Below, in pieces: positions 56,949-64,000 of a stretch of DNA of 64,000 bases. The notes beneath the pieces are model-generated. The model worked only from the letters and a program-made list of their open reading frames with translations, searched no databases and was not told where the DNA came from. Position numbers and translations under genes: made by a program. Every line of letters starts with the position of its first letter. The first letter of the stretch is position 1. Origin of the DNA: Pseudomonadales bacterium (lineage in GTDB: Bacteria; Pseudomonadota; Gammaproteobacteria; Pseudomonadales; Azotimanducaceae); contig JAJDVW010000129.1 of assembly GCA_022825925.1 (NCBI GenBank), forward strand, positions 32,066-96,065, given 5' to 3'.

Positions 56949-58177
56949 TCCGCAGGCTGCTCCGTGAAGCGCCCCGGGTCGCCGATGGCGCCGGCGTCGC
57001 GCAAGCCGGCGAGCCGCTCTTCCGACAGGCCGAGCTCGGCCGCGAGCAGTTCGTCCGTGTGCTCGCCGAGCCGAGGCGGGTTGCGCATGTCCACGTGCGA
57101 CTCCGACAGCCGCGGGCCAAAGCCCAGCATCGGCACCTCGCCGTGCACCGGCAGGTCCATGCGGTGCACGAACCCCCGCTCGGTGAGGTGCCGGTCGTGG
57201 TGCAGGTCGCGGGTGTCCAGGGTGGCGGAACACGGGACGCCGGCCGCGGCGATCGTCTCCATCGCCTCGTACTTCGTGCGCTCGGCGCACCAGCGTTCGA
57301 TCTCTTCGTACAGCGCCCGCTCGTGCCGCACCCGGGCCGGCATGGTCTCGAAACGCGGATCGAGCAGGAGGTCCGGCCGCTCCATCGCGGCGCACAGCCC
57401 GTCCCAGTGGTCGTCCGTGACGGGCATCAGGTAGATGTAGTCGTTCGGCCCGAAGGGTTTGCACGGATAGAGGTCCACCGGCGGCAGCCCGCCGGAGTTC
57501 CCGTTGCGGCCCGTCGCGCGGGTGCCCCACTCGGAACCGATGAAGGCGCGGGTGCGCACGTAGTAGGTCATGGCCTCCTGCATCGACACCTCGATCTGCT
57601 GGCCGACGCCCGTGCGCTGCTTCTGCACGTACGCGGCGAGGATGGCCATCGCGGTCTGCACGCCGGTGCCCGCGTCGCCCGTGGTGGGACCGGGCATCAT
57701 CGGCGGGCCGTCGGCTTCGCCGGTGATCGAGAAGGCCCCGGCGGCGGCCTGCGCGACCATGTCCATGCTGCGGAAGCCCGCATAGGGGCCGTCCGTGCCG
57801 AAGCCCTTGATGCGGGCGTAGATGATGCCGGGATGCACCTCGGAGAGGTCCCGGTAGGTGACGCCGAGCTTCTCGACCACGCCGGGTCCGTAGTTCTCGA
57901 CGAACACGTCGAACCTCGGTACGAGTTCCAGGAAGAGCGCGCGCCCCTCGGCGGTCCGCAGGTTCAGCGCGATGCTGCGCTTGTTGGCGTTCCAGGCGCA
58001 GAAGTAGGAGGAGTAGTCCGAGTTTTCGGTCCGTCCGACGCCGCGGCCGGGATCGCCGTACTCGGGCGCCTCGACCTTCACGACGTCCGCACCGAGCCAC
58101 GCGAGCGCCTGGGTGCACGACGTGCCCGCCTCGTACTGGGTCATGTCGAGAATGCGCATGCCATCCAAAGCGGCCAT
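56945..58177 (-). CDS. CaiB/BaiF family CoA-transferase (class III)
   Basis: A 410-residue CoA-transferase. It has GMRILDMTQYEAGTSCTQALA by parts, GADVVKVEAPEYGDPGR, the catalytic aspartate in RSMDMVAQAAAGAF (about residue 144), and GVGQQIEVSMQEAM. Class III enzymes move CoA between carboxylic acids, for example carnitine, formate/oxalate or benzylsuccinate; the substrate here is unknown. The next genes on the same strand upstream encode a molybdenum hydroxylase, which may belong to the same catabolic pathway (inference). Its stop overlaps the pseudogene stop on the other strand. Confidence 0.9.
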   Translation of the reverse strand: MAALDGMRILDMTQYEAGTSCTQALAWLGADVVKVEAPEYGDPGRGVGRTENSDYSSYFCAWNANKRSIALNLRTAEGRALFLELVPRFDVFVENYGPGVVEKLGVTYRDLSEVHPGIIYARIKGFGTDGPYAGFRSMDMVAQAAAGAFSITGEADGPPMMPGPTTGDAGTGVQTAMAILAAYVQKQRTGVGQQIEVSMQEAMTYYVRTRAFIGSEWGTRATGRNGNSGGLPPVDLYPCKPFGPNDYIYLMPVTDDHWDGLCAAMERPDLLLDPRFETMPARVRHERALYEEIERWCAERTKYEAMETIAAAGVPCSATLDTRDLHHDRHLTERGFVHRMDLPVHGEVPMLGFGPRLSESHVDMRNPPRLGEHTDELLAAELGLSEERLAGLRDAGAIGDPGRFTEQPAD

Positions 58178-58243
58178 GGGGAACTCCGCCGAAGGTCGAA
58201 GGCGGTAGTGAACACCCGCTACGGCATCGGATCAACAGCCCTC

Positions 58244-60430
58244 TCAGGCGCTCTCCAGCCGCAGGGGGAGCGACCGAAGCCGCTGCCCGGTCGCCGCGTA
58301 GACGGCGTTCGCCACCGCCGGGGCGATGGGCGGCACGCCCGGTTCCCCGACGCCCGACGGATGCTCCGCGCTCGGCACGATCACCACCTCGACCGCGGGG
58401 GCCTCGTTCATGCGGAGGATCGGGTAGTCGTGGAAGTTGCTCTCCCGGATGGCCCCGTTCGCCACTTCCAGGTTGCCGTGCAGGGCGGCCGTGAGGCCGT
58501 ACATCACCGACCCTTCCATCTGCGCGCGGACCACGTCCGGGTTGACCGCCAGCCCGCAGTCGACGACGCACAGGACGTTGTGCACCCGGATGGCGCCATC
58601 CGCGACGAACACTTCCGCGACTTCGGCGACGAACGACTCGAACGATCCGTGCGCGGCGATGCCGAGTGCATGTCCCGGCGGCAGGCGCCACTGCCCCATC
58701 CGCTCGCCCGCGATCCGGATGACGTTGTGCAGGCGCGGGTTGTTCGTGGTGTTGCGGAGCCGGAGCGCCACCGGATCGGTGCCCGCCGCGGCGGCCAGTT
58801 CGTCGATCATGGACTCCTTGGCGAACGCGGTGAAGGAGTGGCCGACCGACCGCCAGACCGTGGTTGGCAGCCCATGGTCCCTCGTCACGTGGCGCACTTC
58901 CCGGTTGGGAAGGTCGTAGTCGCCGGCCAGACCCTCGACACTCGGACCCTCCACCACCCAGTTGGCGAACAATCCGCCAGCGCTGTCCGCGGTCCAGTCG
59001 ATCACGCCGTCGGACAGTCCCGGGAACAGGCCCGGCAGCAGGCTGCGCAGCGCATGGGGCACGATGTTGGCGCCGACGCGCTTCGCGCGCCACGCGGCGA
59101 CCACGCCGTCCGCGTCGATCCCGGCCTCGATCCGCATCAGCGAGGCAGGCCGGTAGAACCCCGAACGGATGTCGTCCTCGCGGGACCAGAGCACCCGTAC
59201 CGGCTTGCCGGTCGCGAGCGCCGCCTCCGCCGCTTCGACGACGTGGCTCATCGTCGCTCGGCGTCCGAAACCGCCACCGAGATACGTGTTGTGCGCCGTG
59301 ACCCGCTCGATGTCCAGACCCGTCACGCGGGCGACCAGTCCCTGCGCGAGGCCCGGCCCCTGCGAGCCGGTCCACACCTCGGCTTCGCCGTCCCCGATGC
59401 GCACGACCGCGCTCATCGGTTCCATCGGCGCGTGCGCCAGGTAGGGCGCCCAGTAGTCCGCCTCGACCGTACGCGTTCCGGCCAGCGCCGCCTCCACGTC
59501 GCCCTCGCTCTCGGCGGACTCCCCCTCCTCGGCGAGGCCGTCCCGGTAGTCGGCCTGGATCTGCGGTGAGCCGACCTGCGCCAGCGGCGGCAGGTCCCAC
59601 TCGACATCGAGCGACTCCGCCGCCTTCCTGGCCTGCCAGTACTTCGTCGCGACGACCGCGACACCGGTCGCGACCGGCACGACGCCGATGACCCCGGGCA
59701 TCCCCCGGGCGCGCGTCGCGTCGAACGACGCCACCGCGCCGCCGGCGACCGGGGACCGCACGACGACCGCGTGATGCATGTCGGGAACGTCCACGTCGAT
59801 GCCGAACACCGCCGTCCCCGCCGCCTTGCCCGCGCTGTCGATGCGGGGCAGTTCCTTGCCGATGTACCGGAACGCCGATACGGGCTTGAGCGGAGCATCC
59901 TCCGGCATCGGCAGGCTCCGCGCCGTCTCGACGAACGCCCCATAGGGATGCCGCTCGCCAGCGACCAGGACGTGGCCGTCCTCGGTCTCGATCTCGCCCG
60001 CGGCCACGTCCAACTGCGTGGCCGCGGCGAGCACGATGGCCTGCCGGGTGTCGGCGCCCACCTGGCGAAGCGGGAGGTAGTGGCCCCTGATGGAATTGCT
60101 GCCCCCCGTCGCCTGCACGCCCATGCCCGGATTGGCGTAGTCGGGATGCACGCCCGCGAGTTCAATGACGAACCTGGCGGGATTCACGTCCAGTTCCTCC
60201 CCGATGAGCGTCGCCAGACCGGTCGTCACGCCCTGCCCCATCTCGTCGCGCGGACAGTAGAAACGCATGACGTTGTCCGGACCGATCTGCAGGAACGCGT
60301 TCGGCGCATACGCTCCGTCCATCGCCTTGAGCGGCGGCGCCCCTGGGCCGCCGCGCATGGAGAAGCCGACGACGAGGCCGCCCCCGACGACCCCCGCACC
60401 GATCAGGAAGTTGCGCCGGGATGCCTTCAT
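58244..60430 (-). CDS. molybdopterin-binding aldehyde/isoquinoline 1-oxidoreductase-type large subunit
   Basis: A 728-residue xanthine-dehydrogenase-family catalytic subunit. A twin-arginine-like signal (KASRRNFLIGAGVVGGGLVVG by parts) precedes two aldehyde-oxidase domains. Molybdopterin-contact motifs include GGSNSIRGHYLP, LGGGFGRRATMSHVVE, and the terminal GVGEPGVPPIAPAVANAV with the catalytic glutamate. This single-chain type (IorB) hydroxylates N-heterocycles or oxidises aldehydes in the periplasm. ATG 60430 overlaps the Fe-S subunit stop by four bases (ATGA). Substrate unknown. Confidence 0.9.
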   Translation of the reverse strand: MKASRRNFLIGAGVVGGGLVVGFSMRGGPGAPPLKAMDGAYAPNAFLQIGPDNVMRFYCPRDEMGQGVTTGLATLIGEELDVNPARFVIELAGVHPDYANPGMGVQATGGSNSIRGHYLPLRQVGADTRQAIVLAAATQLDVAAGEIETEDGHVLVAGERHPYGAFVETARSLPMPEDAPLKPVSAFRYIGKELPRIDSAGKAAGTAVFGIDVDVPDMHHAVVVRSPVAGGAVASFDATRARGMPGVIGVVPVATGVAVVATKYWQARKAAESLDVEWDLPPLAQVGSPQIQADYRDGLAEEGESAESEGDVEAALAGTRTVEADYWAPYLAHAPMEPMSAVVRIGDGEAEVWTGSQGPGLAQGLVARVTGLDIERVTAHNTYLGGGFGRRATMSHVVEAAEAALATGKPVRVLWSREDDIRSGFYRPASLMRIEAGIDADGVVAAWRAKRVGANIVPHALRSLLPGLFPGLSDGVIDWTADSAGGLFANWVVEGPSVEGLAGDYDLPNREVRHVTRDHGLPTTVWRSVGHSFTAFAKESMIDELAAAAGTDPVALRLRNTTNNPRLHNVIRIAGERMGQWRLPPGHALGIAAHGSFESFVAEVAEVFVADGAIRVHNVLCVVDCGLAVNPDVVRAQMEGSVMYGLTAALHGNLEVANGAIRESNFHDYPILRMNEAPAVEVVIVPSAEHPSGVGEPGVPPIAPAVANAVYAATGQRLRSLPLRLESA

Positions 60431-60900
60431 GCCTGCACCTCCTTCCCCGCGTCCTCCGCCACAGAAAGGATCGCGTTCTTGATCCGGGGGTAGCACCCGC
60501 ACCGGCAGATGTTGCCCGCCATCGCGCTCTCGACCTCGGCCTCCGTGGGCCGCGGATTGGCCGACAGCAACGCCGCCGCCGACATGATCTGTCCCGGCTG
60601 GCAGTAACCGCACTGGGGAACGCTGAGGGTGACCCATTTCTCCTGTAGCGGATGCGGGTCGTCCGGGGTGCCGAGACCCTCGATCGTCGTCACGCGCTTG
60701 CCCGCGGCAGCGCCGACCGGCAGCGTGCACGAGCGCGCGGCGGCCCCGTCGACATGCACGGTGCAGGCCCCGCAGAGGGCCGCGCCGCAGCCGAACTTCG
60801 TCCCCTTGAGCTTGAACGTGTCGCGCACCACCCACAGGAGCGGCGTGTCCGGATCGTCCTCCGTGCGGACGGTCTGGCCGTTCAGGGTGAACTCGATCAT
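60427..60900 (-). CDS. 2Fe-2S subunit of the molybdenum hydroxylase (IorA-like)
   Basis: A 157-residue protein with two 2Fe-2S clusters. The plant-ferredoxin-like one has CGAALCGACTVHVDG and a later C in ARSCTLP; the second has CGYCQPGQIMSAAALL and NICRCGCYPRI. It feeds electrons from the Mo site to an external acceptor. ATG 60900 is the natural start; it overlaps the large-subunit gene. No FAD subunit is encoded nearby, as usual for IorAB-type enzymes. Confidence 0.92.
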   Translation of the reverse strand: MIEFTLNGQTVRTEDDPDTPLLWVVRDTFKLKGTKFGCGAALCGACTVHVDGAAARSCTLPVGAAAGKRVTTIEGLGTPDDPHPLQEKWVTLSVPQCGYCQPGQIMSAAALLSANPRPTEAEVESAMAGNICRCGCYPRIKNAILSVAEDAGKEVQA

Positions 60901-60958
60901 CTGCGGGCCCTCCTCGCCGCACCGCGTGGGGCCTACTGTGAATGATCGGCCCGGGTTG

Positions 60959-62827
60959 TCAACGGGCTTCCAGTTCTTCGATGCGCTCCTGCAGCTCGAT
61001 CCACTCCGCCTCGGTGCGCGCAAGACGCTTCCGGACGCGGCCCTGGCGCGTGAGCATCCGGCCGATCTGCTCCTTCGTGGCGTGCTCGAAAGTGGCGCTG
61101 TTCGAGAGCACGGTCGACAGTTCCTCGAGTTCCTCGGTGAAGGTGTCGATGTCCCGCTCCAGGCGGGCGCGGCGCTTCGTCAGCGGCCGGATGGACTCCC
61201 TGCGCTCCGCCGCCTGGCGCCGCCGGTCCCGGCGTTCGTGCCGCGTCGCGCGCCCCCGCCGGTCCTGGCGAATCTCCGCATAACCGTCGAGCCCCGCGGA
61301 AAACGGTGCGACGCCGCCGTCCGCCACCAGCCAGAGCGTGTCCGTGCACTCCCGGAGCAGGTGCCGGTCGTGGGAGACCAGCACGAGCGCGCCGTCATAG
61401 GCCTGCAGCGCCAGCGCCAGCGCTTCCCGCATCTCGATGTCCAGGTGGTTGGTCGGCTCGTCGAGCAACAGGAGCGCGGGCGCCTCCCGGGCGATGAGCG
61501 CGAGAACGAGGCGCGCCTTCTCGCCCCCGGAGAACGTCGCCACCCGGCGCTCCACCATCTCGCCGCCGAAACCCCAGCCGCCGAGATAGTCCCGCGCGTC
61601 CTGTTCCGCCAGTCGCTCCCCCGGACCGGCATCGAGCGCCTGCAGGGCCGTCCGGTCGAGCCGCAGGGCCTCCATCTGGTGCTGGGCGAAGTAGCCGACG
61701 TCGCTGTGCCGGCCCCGCGTCAGTTCTCCGCCGACCTGCTCGATCTCGCCCGCGAGCGTCTTCAGCAACGTGCTCTTGCCGGCGCCGTTGACGCCGAGCA
61801 CGCCGATGCGGTCGCCAGGGTAGATGCGCAGCGTCACGTCCCGCAGCACCGACGGGTCCCCGTATCCCAGGTTCGCCTCGTCCAGGGACAGCGTCGGGTT
61901 CGACACCTTCTCCGGGTTCGGGAACTCGAACCGGTAGGGGGAGCGCGCGCGGACCGGCGCCACGCGGTCCATCCGCTCGAGCGCTTTCAGCCGGCTCTGC
62001 GCCTGCCGCGCCTTGGACGCCTTCGCGCGAAAACGGTCCACGAACGCCTGTATGCGCCGGATCTCGCCCTGCTGGCGGGCGTGGTGCGCGGCCTGCACCC
62101 GCAAGGCTTCCGCGCGCTGGCGCTCGAAGGCGGAGTAGCCGCCCGTGTACGCGGTCGTCCCGCCGTCCGCGACATGGACGATCTCGTCGCAGACGGCGTC
62201 GAGGAAGTCCCGGTCGTGGGCGATGACGAGGACCGTGCCCTCGTACCGGGCGAGCCAGGTCTCGAGCCAGAGCGCGGCATCGAGATCGAGATGGTTGGTC
62301 GGTTCGTCGAGGAGCAGCAGGTCCGACGGCGACATCAGCGTCCGGGCGAGATTGAGCCGGATCCGCCACCCGCCGGAGAAGTCCCGATGCGGCTTCCCGA
62401 AGTCCGCGCCGCCGAAGCCGAGGCCATGCAGGACCTCGCCGGCCCGGGCCTCCGCGTCGTAGCCGCCCACGTCCTCCAACTGGACGTGCAGGTGGGCGAG
62501 CGCGTCGTCGTTGCCCGCCCGCTCCGCCGCGGCGATCTCCGCCTGCACCGCGCGCAACGGACGGTCCCCGTCGAGCGCGAAGTCTAGAGCGGAGCGCGCG
62601 CTCGGCTCCACGGCCTGGTCCAGCCACGCCAGCCGCCATCCCCGCGGCCGCAGGACCTCCCCTTCCTCGGGCAGGAGCCGTCCGCGGATCAGTTTGACCA
62701 GCGTGGACTTGCCGACGCCGTTGCGGCCCACCACGCCGGCCGTGTGCCCCGCGTGGACGGTGAGGCTCGCGCCGTCGAAGACGGCCCGGTCCCCGCGCTT
62801 CAGAATGACGTCGATGAGTTGCAGCAT
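60959..62827 (-). CDS. ABC-F family ATPase (YheS/Uup type)
   Basis: A 622-residue protein with two ABC ATPase domains and no membrane helices. Walker A motifs are GRNGVGKSTL and GVNGAGKSTL, signatures FSGGWRIRLNLA and FSGGEKARLVLA, and Walker B LLLLDEPTNHLDLD and LLLLDEPTNHLDIE. The inter-domain linker is the ABC-F P-site tRNA interaction motif, and an arginine-rich coiled-coil tail (RRARLERDIDTFTEELEE by parts) ends the protein. ABC-F proteins act on ribosomes. Monocistronic. ATG 62827. Confidence 0.93.
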   Translation of the reverse strand: MLQLIDVILKRGDRAVFDGASLTVHAGHTAGVVGRNGVGKSTLVKLIRGRLLPEEGEVLRPRGWRLAWLDQAVEPSARSALDFALDGDRPLRAVQAEIAAAERAGNDDALAHLHVQLEDVGGYDAEARAGEVLHGLGFGGADFGKPHRDFSGGWRIRLNLARTLMSPSDLLLLDEPTNHLDLDAALWLETWLARYEGTVLVIAHDRDFLDAVCDEIVHVADGGTTAYTGGYSAFERQRAEALRVQAAHHARQQGEIRRIQAFVDRFRAKASKARQAQSRLKALERMDRVAPVRARSPYRFEFPNPEKVSNPTLSLDEANLGYGDPSVLRDVTLRIYPGDRIGVLGVNGAGKSTLLKTLAGEIEQVGGELTRGRHSDVGYFAQHQMEALRLDRTALQALDAGPGERLAEQDARDYLGGWGFGGEMVERRVATFSGGEKARLVLALIAREAPALLLLDEPTNHLDIEMREALALALQAYDGALVLVSHDRHLLRECTDTLWLVADGGVAPFSAGLDGYAEIRQDRRGRATRHERRDRRRQAAERRESIRPLTKRRARLERDIDTFTEELEELSTVLSNSATFEHATKEQIGRMLTRQGRVRKRLARTEAEWIELQERIEELEAR

Positions 62828-62869
62828 GGTGTGCGGACGGCCACCGCGCTTGCGCCCCGCCCGATTGGC

Positions 62870-63100
62870 CGACGGCGGATTCTATGGCCGAAGGTCGCGG
62901 AACGGAACGACCGTGGAGTGCCGCGACCTTCGGCAACAGGGCGGTGGGGGCCGGGGCCGGGCACCGAGCGGCAGCGAGGCGTCTGGCGATGCCATGGCCG
63001 GGTGCATGGTTGCGGAGCGAGAAACCGCGCATGTCCGGGACGCGGCCTGCAGCTCGAACGCGAAACGGTCGATCATCCCGGCGCTCCGGCCTTCGCGCGA
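62870..63100 (-). pseudogene. possible decayed DUF1016 (YhcG-like) N-terminal fragment
   Basis: On the minus strand one frame reads VPDMRGFSLRN near 63045-63015, close to the PDMRGFSRRN word of DUF1016 nuclease N-termini. Nothing continuous follows: pieces resembling the expected next segment appear in different frames. Since a DUF1016 C-terminal remnant lies at 63481-63870 and no intact gene occupies 62828-63334, I read this as debris. The match is one short word, so confidence is low. Confidence 0.25.
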
Positions 63101-63334
63101 GCACTCGGTCAAGGCGTCAAGCCATGTCGACATCCGGTCGGCAACGCCGTCGCCAGCTCCGCGCGCCGCACGATGCGGGACACCGTCCCACCACGGCGGA
63201 GGAGTTCGCGTCCGTGCTGATGACGATGGGGATGGCGAGGGGCTGACTGCACGCTGGGCCGGACTTCTCGCACCCCCGGCGGAGACGCGCGTCGCGTCGG
63301 ACGGCGATGGGCGGGCGCCGCTCCGGGACCTACG

Positions 63335-63484
63335 CCGCTTCGAAAACTCGCCTCGCACGGCCCGCTGCCAGACGTGTTCGTAGACCTTGTCCGCCAGTCC
63401 CGGCAGCTCCTCCGGTTCGAAGGGCGGCCTGGGCAGGCTGCCGTGAACCTCGTTCAGGATGAACACCTTGACGTCGCGGTTCAC
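63335..63484 (-). pseudogene. remnant of type I restriction enzyme HsdR 3' end
   Basis: From 63484 downward the reading is RDVKVFILNEVHGSLPRPPF by parts and EELPGLADKVYEHVWQRAV, which I recognise as the extreme C-terminus of HsdR (DUF3387) proteins. The rest of hsdR is missing and no hsdM or hsdS is visible. The GTG at 63484 overlaps the stop of the DUF1016 remnant, so the two debris pieces are fused neighbours rather than an operon. Confidence 0.55.
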
Positions 63485-63870
63485 GACGGTTGCTCTTTCA
63501 GAACCATCGTCGCCTCAATCTCTTCAATCGTCGGCAGGCTGCCCTTCAATCCATCCGGAAGCGATTCCGTGAGCCGAGTTTCCCAATCCGCGACTCCCAC
63601 GGGCTTGGCGAGGTCGCGCAGCGCGTACTCGACGATCAGCCGGTCCTTGCCCTTGCAGAGCAGCAGGCCGATGGTGGGCTCGTCCCCTCGCGTTCGTGCG
63701 CCTTGTTCCCAATCTGGAGGGCGAGCACGCTGCGGCTCCAACCGCCTCGCGCGCCTTGATCGCGTACCACAGCCGCTCGTTTCCTTTGGCATGCCGGCAT
63801 GGAAGGCGCACGCAACCCAGGACGAGATGTCGCTGAGCTTGAGCTCGCGGCCCGAGCGACCAAACGCTCA
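63481..63870 (-). pseudogene. remnant of DUF1016 (YhcG-like PD-(D/E)XK) nuclease C-terminus with frameshifts
   Basis: Pieces of the DUF1016 C-terminal domain follow one another in three frames: ELKLSDISSWVACAFHAGMPK (near 63850-63790), GNERLWYAIKAREA, SVLALQIGNKAHERE, then DEPTIGLLLCKGKDRLIVEY by parts and ALRDLAKPVGVAD to the TGA at 63481-63483. At least three shifts are needed to join them. The nuclease signature E-x-K-type segment around LLCKGKDRLIVEYAL survives in part. DUF1016 proteins are linked to restriction-modification loci. Confidence 0.6.
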
Positions 63871-64000
63871 TGGGCCGCGTTCTGCGGCCCACCCCGAAGC
63901 ATGAAATGAGTGCATTGGTCGCCCGCGGGATTTCGGGCAGACTAGGGTCATCCTTGACGGCGTCAGGTTTGGCGAGGCCACAAACCGGGGCAGCCCGCCG

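Overview
The window is a GC-rich bacterial chromosome segment, most probably from an uncultured gammaproteobacterium. The evidence is gene order: argH divergent from hemC-hemD-hemX-hemY, lptM-lysA-dapF-xerC-HAD phosphatase, trxA next to rho and hemB, and glnK-amtB are arrangements typical of that class. Start codons are often GTG or TTG, and many operon genes overlap by 1-4 bases. No rRNA or CRISPR array is visible; there is one tRNA gene (Phe).

Layout. 1-9.4 kb is mixed accessory metabolism: a dimethylformamidase-like gene cut by the window edge, a decayed alpha/beta hydrolase, a HipBA-type pair with a visible operator, a secreted methyltransferase, a D-2-hydroxyacid dehydrogenase, a glycosyltransferase overlapping a YrbL-like kinase, a hydrolase, a crotonase and a double-CDGSH protein. 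9.4-21.5 kb holds a DUF349 protein, a PepSY/PhoP/PhoQ-like operon, a D-glycerate kinase, DoxX, a MATE exporter, a rubrerythrin/Fe-S oxidoreductase/DUF3501 cluster, an M28-like protein and tRNA-Phe with its own promoter. 21.6-28 kb has a solitary spermidine/putrescine-type binding protein divergent from an Oar-like TonB receptor, a c-type cytochrome and comM (yifB).

28.2-35.1 kb is the accessory island. It opens with a small PD-(D/E)XK-like protein, followed by a lambda-like phage tail remnant (tail tube fragment, tail chaperone, a probable -1 frameshift into a DUF1799 product, and a tape-measure gene cut off early). On the other strand lies a compact three-gene block: a tandem AAA+ ATPase (one-base frameshift), a WYL regulator and a PD-(D/E)XK nuclease. 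This block looks like an undescribed or little-described defence-type operon and is the main candidate for a novel system.

35.2-38.4 kb is a nitrogen-control locus: two near-identical P-II genes flank a TorF-type porin that has a sigma-54 promoter, followed by amtB and a strong terminator. 38.4-54.8 kb is housekeeping: selO, thrC, HAD phosphatase, xerC, dapF, lysA, lptM, argH, hemCDXY, a flavin-reductase-like gene, rho, trxA and hemB. 54.9-62.8 kb carries an LLM-class oxidoreductase, a broken ATP-binding regulator, a CoA-transferase, a two-subunit molybdenum hydroxylase (isoquinoline 1-oxidoreductase type) and an ABC-F protein. 62.8-64 kb is a graveyard of restriction-type genes (HsdR tail, DUF1016 nuclease) with several frameshifts.
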